Assembly: GCA_026627345.1 (NCBI GenBank)
Contig: JAPNUP010000153.1
Location: forward strand, 1-36,997
Reading direction: 5' to 3'
From: Bacillota bacterium
GTDB lineage: Bacteria > Bacillota > Bacilli > Alicyclobacillales > SLC66
DNA length: 36,997 nt
Positions 23,428 to 31,555 of the stretch are shown here, in pieces. The number at the start of each line of letters is the position of its first letter. Position 1 is the stretch's first letter. The notes under the pieces were generated by a model. The model saw only the letters and a list, made by a program, of their open reading frames with translations. It had not been told where the DNA came from and made no database searches. The position numbers and the translations under genes were made by a program.

Positions 23428-24227
23428 GTCAAGGCAGCGAAGATGTGCGGACGCTCGATCTGAACGCCGATCTCGGAGAAGGTTTCGGTGTTTATGAGAT
23501 AGGAGACGACTCTGCGCTTTTGTGTGCGATGACATCGGCCAATATCGCGTGTGGGTTTCACGCCGGCGATTTTGCGGTGATGCGCCGCACGGTGGCGCAG
23601 GCGCAGGCAAGTGGTGTCCGCATCGGCGCCCATCCAGGCTACCCGGATCGCTACGGATTCGGGCGCCGTACGCTCAGTTTTACGCCAGAGGAGACCGCTG
23701 CTCTCGTGGTGTATCAGATCGGCGCTCTGCAGGCGCTGGCGCGAGCGGCGGGTGGTCGAGTGGAACACGTAAAATTGCACGGCGCCCTCTACCACGACGT
23801 CAGTTATCAGGTCGAGTATGCGCGAGCAGTGCTTGCAGCCGTGCAAAAAGCGTCACCGGAATTATCGTTTATCGCGCCTTTTGGGAGTCCGTTTGTGGCG
23901 CTGGCGATACAGACAGGTGTGCGCGTGGAAGAAGAGTTTTTTGCCGACCGTGAGTATGAGAGAGACGGTCGGCTGACGCCGCGTGATCGCCTAGGTGCGG
24001 TGCTCGCGGATGAGCAACAGATTGCACAGCGCGTCGTAACCGCTTGGCAAGATGGATATGTGCGCACGCGCACGGGCGAAGAGATCTCGGTACGGGCGGA
24101 CACTGTGTGCCTGCATGGTGATCATCAAGGCGCCGTGCAACGCGCGGTCGCTTTGCGGCGAGCCCTGATAGACAGCGGCATCCCTGTAGGGCGACCACAC
24201 TTGAGGGTACATCCTGAACGCGCTTGA
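23424..24227 (+). CDS. pxpA: 5-oxoprolinase subunit A (LamB/YcsF family)
   Basis: A 267-residue protein of the PxpA/YcsF family. Signature segments are 'LDLNADLGEGFG', 'SANIACGFHAGD', 'GAHPGYPD' and 'HVKLHGALYH'. PxpA works with PxpB and PxpC to hydrolyse 5-oxoproline (pyroglutamate) to glutamate with ATP. pxpB and pxpC are not in this window, so they must lie elsewhere or be missing. The ATG overlaps the prolyl oligopeptidase stop (ATGA) without its own ribosome binding site; a GTG at 23445 is an alternative start that fits the usual family N-terminus. Coupling to a prolyl peptidase suggests a shared role in using peptides. Confidence 0.93.
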   Translation: MSQGSEDVRTLDLNADLGEGFGVYEIGDDSALLCAMTSANIACGFHAGDFAVMRRTVAQAQASGVRIGAHPGYPDRYGFGRRTLSFTPEETAALVVYQIGALQALARAAGGRVEHVKLHGALYHDVSYQVEYARAVLAAVQKASPELSFIAPFGSPFVALAIQTGVRVEEEFFADREYERDGRLTPRDRLGAVLADEQQIAQRVVTAWQDGYVRTRTGEEISVRADTVCLHGDHQGAVQRAVALRRALIDSGIPVGRPHLRVHPERA

Positions 24228-24252
24228 TGCAAAGGCGAGGGGAGGGTACGCA

Positions 24253-25167
24253 GTGCGGACAGTCTTGGTGATGGGTGGCACCGGTTTGATCGGACAGGCG
24301 CTGGTGGACGCTCTCCTGCGCGATGCTGTGCAGGTGATCGTGTCAGGCCGTTCGCAGCAAAAGGTTGAACAGGTTTTTGCTCAGCGTGTACAGTTTGCGC
24401 GATATACAGGAGAGCAGATCGAGTTGCCGTCGTCAGTACAGGCTGTGGATGCCATTGTCAATCTGGCGGGCGTCTCGCTTTCAGAAGGCCGCTGGACGAA
24501 GGAGCGCAAGCGCCTGATCCTCAGTAGTCGCATTGCTGCCACGCGCGCCGCAGTGGCGCTCATAGAGCGCCAAGAACCCCGTGTGAGAACGCTTGTCAAC
24601 GCTTCGGCAGTCGGATACTATGGCACCAGCGAGACGGTCACTTTTACAGAAGAAAGTCTGCCGGTCGGGGATGACTTTCTGGCATCGGTGTGCAGAGCCT
24701 GGGAAGCAGAGGCTGACCACGCAGTCGGGCTTGGCACGCGCGTTGTCAAGGCGCGTTTCGGTGTCATCCTAGGACGCGGTGCTGGGGCGCTCGAGAAAAT
24801 GGTACAGCCTTATCGCTTGTTCGCCGGTGGACCACTTGGTTCGGGTCGACAATATGTGTCGTGGGTTCACATCAGCGATGCAGTCGGGTTGCTATTGCTC
24901 GCTCTTGGTGAGGACTCCGTAGTAGGTCCTGTGAACGTAACGGCGCCTACGCCCGTGCGGATGAACGAGATGGGCCAAGCGATCGCACGCGTCCTACGCC
25001 GCCCGCATCTCTTACGGGCGCCGGAGATTGCACTGCGCGTCGCACTCGGTGAGATGGCTACTATGGTGCTCGAAGGGCAGCGCGTGTTGCCGACGGTGGC
25101 GCAGACCTATCACTACGATTATGCCTTTGCGACAGTGGACCGGGCCATGCGTGATTTGCTCTCGTAA
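24253..25167 (+). CDS. TIGR01777-family NAD(P)-binding epimerase-like protein (YfcH/SDR39U1)
   Basis: A 304-residue extended SDR protein. It has the N-terminal 'VLVMGGTGLIGQALVDALL' nucleotide-binding loop, 'DAIVNLAGVSLSEGRWT' in the middle, and 'VNASAVGYYGTS', which holds the Tyr of the SDR active site. 'ARFGVILGRGAGAL' and 'QYVSWVHISDAVGLLLLAL' are typical of this group, and a DUF1731-like C-terminus ends near 'RVLPTVAQTYHYDYAFATVDRAMRDLL'. The physiological substrate of the family is not known. GTG 24253 has GGGGAGGG 6 bases upstream and follows pxpA by 25 bases. Confidence 0.92.
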   Translation: MRTVLVMGGTGLIGQALVDALLRDAVQVIVSGRSQQKVEQVFAQRVQFARYTGEQIELPSSVQAVDAIVNLAGVSLSEGRWTKERKRLILSSRIAATRAAVALIERQEPRVRTLVNASAVGYYGTSETVTFTEESLPVGDDFLASVCRAWEAEADHAVGLGTRVVKARFGVILGRGAGALEKMVQPYRLFAGGPLGSGRQYVSWVHISDAVGLLLLALGEDSVVGPVNVTAPTPVRMNEMGQAIARVLRRPHLLRAPEIALRVALGEMATMVLEGQRVLPTVAQTYHYDYAFATVDRAMRDLLS

Positions 25168-25212
25168 AAAATGATGCAGTCATCTATGCGCGTTACGTAG
25201 GGAGGCACTCGA

Positions 25213-26301
25213 TTGGCGGATATGATAGAGCCTATTCGTTATACAGAAGACAGACTTGTGATGATCGATCAGACGCAGTTGCCGGAAACGGTGGCGTGGT
25301 TGCAGTTGGAGACAGTGGAAGAAGTGTGGCACGCCATTCGTGAAATGCGCGTTCGCGGGGCTCCGGCGATTGCGATGGTGGCGGCGTATGGATATGCGAT
25401 GGCCGCAAGAAGCGCGCAGGCTAAGACGCCCATGGAACTGCAAGCGCGACTGGCGACGGTGAAGACGTATCTGGAAAGCGCGCGACCGACCGCGGTCAAT
25501 CTGTTTTGGGCGATGGAGCGGATGGCGGCTGTGACGCTTTCTTTGTGCGACGAGGCGCAAAAACTGGCGCATGCGGATGAACGGCAGATGGTGAAGTGGG
25601 TAGTCGCAGGTTTGTTTGACGAAGCACGGGCGATCCAGGCAGAGGATGAGACATCTTGCCGCGCGATCGGCGAAAACCTCCTGACGCTCATGCACGATGG
25701 GATGGGCGTGTTGACGCATTGCAACACAGGGACGCTCGCCACTAGCAAATACGGGACTGCTTTGGCCGGTATGTATTTGGCGCATGAACGTGGCTGGCAT
25801 ATTGCTGTGTTTGCTGATGAAACGAGGCCGGTGTTACAAGGCGCGCGTTTGACAGCTTGGGAGTTACAACAAGCCGGCATCGATGTCACCCTAATTTGTG
25901 ACAATATGGCGGCGACCGTGATGGCGCAAGGCAAAGTGCAGGCGGTGATGGTCGGAGCAGACCGCATTGCGGCTAACGGCGATACCGCCAATAAGATCGG
26001 AACGCATGGCTTGGCCGTGCTGGCAAATCATTTCGGAATTCCGTTTTATGTGGCAGCCCCTTTGTCCACCTTCGATCTGGCCACGCCAAACGGAGCGGCT
26101 ATCGTTATTGAAGAGCGCGATGAGCGGGAGATTACGGAACCGTTTGGCAAACGCATCGCGCCAGCGGAGATTCAGGTGTACAACCCAGCGTTTGACGTGA
26201 CGCCGCATGAACTGATTAGCGCGATCGTCACAGAGCGTGGCGTTTTACCTAGACCTGATCTAGCAGTGATGTCCGCCTTCACGGGTCGCTGGTCCTCGTA
26301 G
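25213..26301 (+). CDS. mtnA: S-methyl-5-thioribose-1-phosphate isomerase
   Basis: A 362-residue enzyme of the methionine salvage pathway that converts methylthioribose-1-phosphate to methylthioribulose-1-phosphate. It shares the fold of eIF2B subunits. The catalytic residues match C170 in 'LTHCNTGTLAT' and D250 in 'VGADRIAANGDTANKIG'; 'MRVRGAPAIA' is the N-terminal signature. The TTG start at 25213 has GGGAGG 7 bases upstream, and an ATG at 25222 is the alternative. Other mtn genes are absent here and no SAM riboswitch fits in the 45-base upstream gap, so expression probably comes from the upstream genes. Confidence 0.96.
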   Translation: MADMIEPIRYTEDRLVMIDQTQLPETVAWLQLETVEEVWHAIREMRVRGAPAIAMVAAYGYAMAARSAQAKTPMELQARLATVKTYLESARPTAVNLFWAMERMAAVTLSLCDEAQKLAHADERQMVKWVVAGLFDEARAIQAEDETSCRAIGENLLTLMHDGMGVLTHCNTGTLATSKYGTALAGMYLAHERGWHIAVFADETRPVLQGARLTAWELQQAGIDVTLICDNMAATVMAQGKVQAVMVGADRIAANGDTANKIGTHGLAVLANHFGIPFYVAAPLSTFDLATPNGAAIVIEERDEREITEPFGKRIAPAEIQVYNPAFDVTPHELISAIVTERGVLPRPDLAVMSAFTGRWSS

Positions 26302-26364
26302 CGCCATCTCTTTGCGCGACGCTTCCCTTATATTTCGGTTTCACTGGACGGAGGAAACGACACG

Positions 26365-27102
26365 TTGCTGCGCGCAGACGGGTTAACGAAGCGTTTCGGA
26401 GACAAAGAGGCGGTCTGTGACGTGTCTCTGACACTCAAGGCGGGTGAGCTGTTTGGCTTTCTAGGTCCCAATGGCGCAGGCAAGACCACCACCATTCGGA
26501 TGCTGGCAGGCTTGTTGACGCCGACACGCGGTGAGGTGCGCATCGGCAATCATGATCTAGAGCGTGCTCCGAGGGAGGCCAAAAAGTTACTCGGATACTT
26601 ACCCGACAAGCCGCTGGTCTACGAGAAATTGACGGGGCGCGAATATATTCGCTTCATGATGGAGCTATACGATATGCCAAGCGATGTGCTGGATGAGGCG
26701 GAAAGCTACCTGCATGCTTTTGCGTTGGACAGTGCCGCTGATGATCTGATCTCCGGATACTCGCACGGGATGAAGCAAAAAATTGCGCTGATCGGGCAAT
26801 TGACTCATCGTCCGCGTGTGCTCCTACTCGATGAACCGACAGTGGGCCTTGACCCGAAAGGCGCGCGCACGTTGCGCGAGACACTACGTGCGCTGTGTGA
26901 ACAAGGGGTCGCCGTGCTGATCTCAACACATCTGCTGCCTGTCGCTGAGATGATGTGCGATCGCATCGGTATCATGGTTTCTGGGCGTATGATTGCCTCC
27001 GGAACGGTGGTCGAGTTGCAATCTCGGTATCACACCGATGCGTCGCTCGAAGACCTCTTTTTGCAACTGACGGATGCGACAGAAGGGGAGCCTGCGGGGT
27101 GA
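26365..27102 (+). CDS. ABC transporter ATP-binding protein
   Basis: A 245-residue ATPase of the ABC-2 exporter type. Walker A is 'GPNGAGKTT' at residues 34-42, the signature is a divergent 'YSHGMKQK' (LSGGQ is usual), and Walker B is 'LLLDEPTVGLDP'. The H-loop His is in 'LISTHLLPVAEMMCDRIG'. The TTG start at 26365 has GGAGG about 10 bases upstream. It overlaps the permease gene by 4 bases (GTGA), so the two form one transporter. The cargo is unknown; relatives include the Ecs and Yth systems. Confidence 0.93.
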   Translation: MLRADGLTKRFGDKEAVCDVSLTLKAGELFGFLGPNGAGKTTTIRMLAGLLTPTRGEVRIGNHDLERAPREAKKLLGYLPDKPLVYEKLTGREYIRFMMELYDMPSDVLDEAESYLHAFALDSAADDLISGYSHGMKQKIALIGQLTHRPRVLLLDEPTVGLDPKGARTLRETLRALCEQGVAVLISTHLLPVAEMMCDRIGIMVSGRMIASGTVVELQSRYHTDASLEDLFLQLTDATEGEPAG

Positions 27103-28772
27103 CTGTATGCTCAGACTGGCAGAAGGTTCGGCACTTGGCGCGGTACCAGCGACTGATGGCGCGGCGCGGCATTCAGTCGCGCGCGCTTTGGTGGTTGGCC
27201 CGTGGGGTGACAGTTGCGGCATTCGGTGCGCTCGCGGCTTTTTGCGTCTTAGTGATGGCTACTTTGCCGCCTGGAGAAGGCGGACGCTCGAATTTGCTGA
27301 TGCTGATCTTTCTCGGCGGCGGCGCTTTTCTTCTCTATCTCGAACTGATGGTTCTGTTTAATCGCTTGTGTGTGATTCCATTTGACGAATTGCTCGTCTC
27401 TCCTCTGTCAGGGCGCGCGGTGCTGATGGAGCGGATGTATGAACAAGTGCGTGCGCTGCCCTTGTACGCGCTTTTAGTGATACCGGTCGTCATCACGTAC
27501 GGGGTGACGGAGAACGCACCGCTCGTATTCTATCCGATCGCTTTGCTGGCGGTCTTCCTGACGACTACGGCGATCTACGCCAGTGCTGCGCTGCTCCTTC
27601 TTCTTTTGTTGACTTTCTTGAAGCGTCGGATGTCGCGCGAGACTTTGGCGCTCATCTCATCGATTGTAGCTGCACTCGTGTTCGTTATCCCTCGTATACT
27701 TGATGCATCGACAGCAGGACACGGCTTTCAGATCAATCTGCAAGGTGCGGTCTGGTCTATGTTACCCATGATTTGGGGTGCCCGTATGATCGCAGCTGTA
27801 GCTCATGCGGCACCGCTTCAAGCTGTTCTCTACGGCCTTTTGCTATGCGCAGAAACCGTGATAATAGCGGGCTTCGCGTTGATCTGGGCCAACCGCCACT
27901 TGCACGACCGCATTGGACGTTTGTATGACGGTCAGCATCGCGCCCGTCAAAAGCGGGTGCGAAGTAGCCAACGGGCAAGGCGAAGCGTTTGGCGAGTCCT
28001 ACCACTGTCTCCAGCTACACGCGCAGTCTTGTATAAGGACTGGGTGCGCTTGCGGCGAACGCCCAGTGAGCTTATCGGGCTACTGTTTTCTGCACTGTAT
28101 CTTTGGTTTATCGTCTTGAGGCCAGGTGCCGGAGGGTTCTCTGGTGCGTGGCAGCTAGTCATCATGATCTGTGTCGTGACGTTGCCTACCGTGCGACTCG
28201 GACTTTCCGGCTTAGGCCTAGAAAGTGCCCAAGTCACCTTGCTCATGCAAGCCCCCGCTTCTCCAGGTGACGTGCTGATCGCCAAGTGGCTCTATGCGTT
28301 CTTGACCGCCTTTGGGTGGTCGGAACTGTCGCTTCTGATCTATGTTTTGATTATTCATCCGCCAGTGTCAGCTGTCGTACTCACGGCGATCTGTCTCTTG
28401 CCGCTTGTGGCGGCGTCTTCTAGCATTACCCTACCATTTGCCGTGTATTATGCCGCTTTTGTAGCTACTGCTCGACAAGGGCGACAACGTAACATCTACA
28501 CGAAGCCAGGGATTAGCTTGCAATGGTTGGCGCAGTTGCCGCTCTACGTTTTGCAAGCCGGGATTCTCTTGTATGGCGTGGCGCCTGACTGGCCGGGGCA
28601 AATGCCAGCCTTGGCGAGTTTGTTGACTGGGTCTGCGACGATGCATGTGGTTTTAGCCATTGTCGCGTCCGTCGCTGTAGCGGCAGTTGTTTGCCTGATA
28701 GGCTGGGGGATGGCGCTAAAAGCTTGGCGCCGGCGTCTGTTCTTGATGAGGGAATCGGGGGCGCTCGATTAA
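27099..28772 (+). CDS. ABC transporter permease (ABC-2-like), partner of preceding ATPase
   Basis: A 557-residue membrane protein with roughly 12-14 hydrophobic segments in two sets, split by a positively charged stretch (about 285-320, rich in Arg). It is twice the size of a simple ABC-2 permease, so the two halves may form a fused pair. An Arg-rich N-terminus (ARYQRLMARRGIQSRALWWLARG) precedes the first segment. GTG 27099 overlaps the ATPase stop and has AAGGGGAG 8 bases upstream; the open frame continues upstream to 26955 inside the ATPase gene, but that part is not a real start. No substrate can be assigned. Confidence 0.85.
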   Translation: MTVCSDWQKVRHLARYQRLMARRGIQSRALWWLARGVTVAAFGALAAFCVLVMATLPPGEGGRSNLLMLIFLGGGAFLLYLELMVLFNRLCVIPFDELLVSPLSGRAVLMERMYEQVRALPLYALLVIPVVITYGVTENAPLVFYPIALLAVFLTTTAIYASAALLLLLLLTFLKRRMSRETLALISSIVAALVFVIPRILDASTAGHGFQINLQGAVWSMLPMIWGARMIAAVAHAAPLQAVLYGLLLCAETVIIAGFALIWANRHLHDRIGRLYDGQHRARQKRVRSSQRARRSVWRVLPLSPATRAVLYKDWVRLRRTPSELIGLLFSALYLWFIVLRPGAGGFSGAWQLVIMICVVTLPTVRLGLSGLGLESAQVTLLMQAPASPGDVLIAKWLYAFLTAFGWSELSLLIYVLIIHPPVSAVVLTAICLLPLVAASSSITLPFAVYYAAFVATARQGRQRNIYTKPGISLQWLAQLPLYVLQAGILLYGVAPDWPGQMPALASLLTGSATMHVVLAIVASVAVAAVVCLIGWGMALKAWRRRLFLMRESGALD

Positions 28773-28812
28773 CTTTAGTATATTAAATAAGTGCGGGGAC
28801 GGAAGATGTCCC

Positions 28813-28841
28813 TTGATTCTCAAAGCTACTGCCGATAGACT
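28813..28841 (+). promoter_or_regulatory. Possible promoter of sedolisin 2
   Basis: TTGATT (28813-28818), a 17-base spacer and TAGACT (28836-28841). A small hairpin GGGAC-ggaagat-GTCCC lies just before it (28796-28812) and may help end the upstream transporter transcript. Confidence 0.4.
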
Positions 28842-28881
28842 GATCTTGTAAGCAATTTACGGGAAAAGGTGGGTGGTAGGT

Positions 28882-30855
28882 TTGAAGTTTCGCCTTGCTA
28901 AAGGTGTACTCGCAACTCTCATTCTGTCCGGTGCAGCGGTGTTTCCGCTTGCGCCCACGAGCGCGATGGCACAGTCTACATCGTCGGCGCCAGTCCCTGT
29001 ACCACAAGGGGTCGGGCCCAAAGTGTTGCAGCAAGCGACCGTGTTTGGCTCAACGCCAGCGAGTACCCCAGTGACGGTATCTTTGATCCTGAATACGCAA
29101 AACGCTTCCCAACTGGCAAGCTACATCCAGCAGTCCACCACGCCTGGGAATCCAGCTTTTCGGAAGTTTTTAACCACACAACAATTTGCGCAAACATACG
29201 GACAGCCGCAGTCGGTGATTCAGTCGCTTGTTCAGTACTTCGCAGGGTTTGGCATCACCAATTCGTATGTTTATGCGGATGATTTGGATATTACGCTAAA
29301 CGGTACGGCTGGTCAGTTTGACCAGGCATTTGGGACTACCCTGCAAAATATGCAGTTCAACGGTCACGCCTTCCATGGAGCGATGCAGCCACAACTACCA
29401 GGACCGTTGGCGAGCCCCATTCTAGCTGTGCTGGGGCTGACCAACTATACAAGTTTTGCGACGAACGTGGCAAAAACGCCAGCCGCTGTGCTTTCTAAGA
29501 TCCCCGCTACCGATAAGACAGAGTCTTCGAGTACACCGCCGGCTGGTTGGCAGACGCCGCAGGATCTAGAGCAACACTACAATGTATCGCCCCTGATCAA
29601 GAAAGGTGACCTAGGACAGGGCCAGACCCTAGGTATCGTCACTTTGGCCAGTCTGAATCCGAGCGACGCCTATGCGTACTGGAAAGCCTACAACATTCCA
29701 GTGAGCAATCATAATCGCATTACGCTGGACAATGTAGACGGTGGCGCAGGTGCGCCTTCGCTAGATACGGGTTCTGATGAGACGACGCTTGACGTCGAGC
29801 AATCTGGGGCGCTCGCGCCGGATGCGAATATCGTCGTGTACCAGGCACCGAACACTGACTACGGCTTTGCCGATGCGTTTGCCACGGCTATCTCTGATAA
29901 CCAAGTCGGTTCGTTGTCGGCCAGTTGGGGCCAGAGTGAGGACTCTATCAATTCGGAAATTGCAGCAGGCGAAGAGTCGAGCAACTATGCGCAAGTGTTC
30001 AATGAGCTCTTCGAGGAAGCAGATGCACAAGGCATCAGTACGTTTGTGGCGACTGGTGACAGTGGAGCCTATGAAGCCACGGCAGACAATGGCACGACTG
30101 ACCTGAACGTGGGCAACCCGTCTGATAGCCCATATGTCACGGCGGCCGGCGGGACGACGATCGCAACGAACGCGAGTAGTCCGCTGACCACGGGACTCGG
30201 TATCACCATCCCTAGTGAACGCGCCTGGGGTTGGGATTATCTTTTCCCGCTTTGGCAAGAATTCGGTCAGGCTAGTGAAGCGGCGTGGGCGGAACAGTTA
30301 ATCGCGGGGGGCAATGGCGGATATAGCGAGATCTTCCCCGAGCCGTGGTATCAGCAAGGAATCAGTGGTGTAAGTAACTTCCAGGCCGTTCAGTGGTTTA
30401 CATCTACACAGGACGATACGAACTTTGCGTTTCATGCCAGCCCTCACATCGTTTCAGGCCAGAGCAATGGTGGACGTGCGATGCCGGACCTATCCATGAA
30501 TGCAGATCCGGAAACGGGTTATACGATCTACAGTACCCTCTTTGACCCCGCCAGCAGTTTTGGTGGTCCATGGGCGTACGGGTATGGTGGCACTAGCTTT
30601 GTCGCTCCGCAATTGAACGGTATTGCGGCTCTCATCAACGAGTCAGCAGGTGGCCGCGTAGGCTTCTGGAATCCGCAGATCTACCAGTTCGCGAAGACAT
30701 CCCAGTCTCCGTTCACACCACTTGATGCGACGGGCACAAGCAACGATAATCTCTATTATTCAGGTACTGCAGGGACGATCTACAACCCTGCGACCGGCCT
30801 TGGGACCCCGAATGTGGCGGCCCTGTCGAGTGACTTCATCGGTAGCGCCCAGTAA
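28882..30855 (+). CDS. Sedolisin-family (S53) secreted serine-carboxyl protease 2, kumamolisin-like
   Basis: A 657-residue precursor. Residues 1-30 are a signal peptide (cleavage about AMA-Q). The propeptide covers about 45-200 and the catalytic domain starts near 225. Catalytic residues are E300 and D304 in 'DETTLD', D354 in 'SWGQSED' and S572 in 'GGTSFVAP'. The oxyanion 'SWG-x-x-ED' motif is that of kumamolisin and differs from the first sedolisin in this window. There is an insert of about 90 residues (about 430-525) between the 'AAGGTTI' strand and 'GRAMPDLSMNADP'. TTG 28882 is preferred because AAAGGTGGG lies 8-9 bases upstream; GTG 28873 overlaps that site. It acts on proteins at acidic pH outside the cell. 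Confidence 0.93.
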   Translation: MKFRLAKGVLATLILSGAAVFPLAPTSAMAQSTSSAPVPVPQGVGPKVLQQATVFGSTPASTPVTVSLILNTQNASQLASYIQQSTTPGNPAFRKFLTTQQFAQTYGQPQSVIQSLVQYFAGFGITNSYVYADDLDITLNGTAGQFDQAFGTTLQNMQFNGHAFHGAMQPQLPGPLASPILAVLGLTNYTSFATNVAKTPAAVLSKIPATDKTESSSTPPAGWQTPQDLEQHYNVSPLIKKGDLGQGQTLGIVTLASLNPSDAYAYWKAYNIPVSNHNRITLDNVDGGAGAPSLDTGSDETTLDVEQSGALAPDANIVVYQAPNTDYGFADAFATAISDNQVGSLSASWGQSEDSINSEIAAGEESSNYAQVFNELFEEADAQGISTFVATGDSGAYEATADNGTTDLNVGNPSDSPYVTAAGGTTIATNASSPLTTGLGITIPSERAWGWDYLFPLWQEFGQASEAAWAEQLIAGGNGGYSEIFPEPWYQQGISGVSNFQAVQWFTSTQDDTNFAFHASPHIVSGQSNGGRAMPDLSMNADPETGYTIYSTLFDPASSFGGPWAYGYGGTSFVAPQLNGIAALINESAGGRVGFWNPQIYQFAKTSQSPFTPLDATGTSNDNLYYSGTAGTIYNPATGLGTPNVAALSSDFIGSAQ

Positions 30856-30876
30856 TATCGAATTGCGGCTTATAAG

Positions 30877-30920
30877 AAGAGACACCTGTGAGCGTAGATC
30901 ACGCGCACAGGTGTCTCTTT
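30877..30920. terminator. Bidirectional terminator after sedolisin 2
   Basis: AAGAGACACCTGTG pairs with CACAGGTGTCTCTT around a 15-base loop, followed by TTG on the right. A-rich sequence on the left serves the convergent gene. Confidence 0.85.
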
Positions 30921-30937
30921 GTAAGGAGCCACTCCGC

Positions 30938-31555
30938 TTAGACATAGCGGACCGTGTAGCTGGGGTAGTACAGGTTCAAGATGTTCAAAAAGTTGATTTT
31001 CGCCACGCGCCCCCAGTATTCCGAGCCCCACTGCGCCATGACGCCGGATTCGAGAAAGGCGCTGTTCTCCCGGTTTGGAAATCCCGCCCGATAGTCTAAT
31101 TCTTTGATTTCACCGCTCGGTGGAACAAAAAGCGTGTTCCACGTCTCTTGAATGGCCTGATCTGTGGTAGGGTGCCCACTTAAGTACTTAAACTGCTGGA
31201 AGTTAGTCGTGTTATCGACATCGTAGGTGAACCCGTCTGTGGTAACCGGGTGCAGTGTGTGATACCACGCATACATCTTCACCGCGATGGCGCCCGCTTT
31301 CAGTGACTCCGTATTCCACGTGGGAAACCATTCGTTAGGTAGGACATCTTCGCAGTACTCTTGAAAACCAAGCGTCTGTACATAGAGGATCGGGCCGACA
31401 GGATTGTTATAGGAGCGAATGGCGACACGGATGACTGCTGGATAGGCCGTATTGGCGATCGTATGCGTCTGCGCCTGTGCCGTCTCGGACCCCACCCCTC
31501 CCAGACAGGCAAGGATGGCCACTGCTGTGCCTAGAACTGCCTGTGATCGATTCAT
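30938..31555 (-). CDS. Secreted SpoIID/LytB-domain protein
   Basis: A 205-residue exported protein with an N-terminal signal peptide (about 1-28, cleavage near AQAQT). The middle segment 'FQEYCEDVLPNEWFPTWNTESLKAGAIAVKMYAWYH' is the SpoIID core, with the Glu in 'NEW' at the position of the catalytic Glu of the SpoIID transglycosylase. SpoIID cleaves peptidoglycan glycan strands during engulfment; this protein is shorter and has a different C-terminus. Its own ribosome binding site is poor, and its ATG overlaps the upstream stop by 4 bases (ATGA), so it is translated together with the preceding gene. Its function may lie in sporulation or in the cell wall. Confidence 0.75.
   Translation of the reverse strand: MNRSQAVLGTAVAILACLGGVGSETAQAQTHTIANTAYPAVIRVAIRSYNNPVGPILYVQTLGFQEYCEDVLPNEWFPTWNTESLKAGAIAVKMYAWYHTLHPVTTDGFTYDVDNTTNFQQFKYLSGHPTTDQAIQETWNTLFVPPSGEIKELDYRAGFPNRENSAFLESGVMAQWGSEYWGRVAKINFLNILNLYYPSYTVRYV

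Noticed and set aside
25168-25212. SAM riboswitch in front of mtnA
   Set aside because: The gap is only 45 bases, too short for any SAM aptamer, and no conserved core is visible.
26955-27098. In-frame upstream extension of the ABC permease
   Set aside because: It would overlap the ATPase gene by 150 bases. GTG 27099 has a good ribosome binding site and the usual 4-base overlap.
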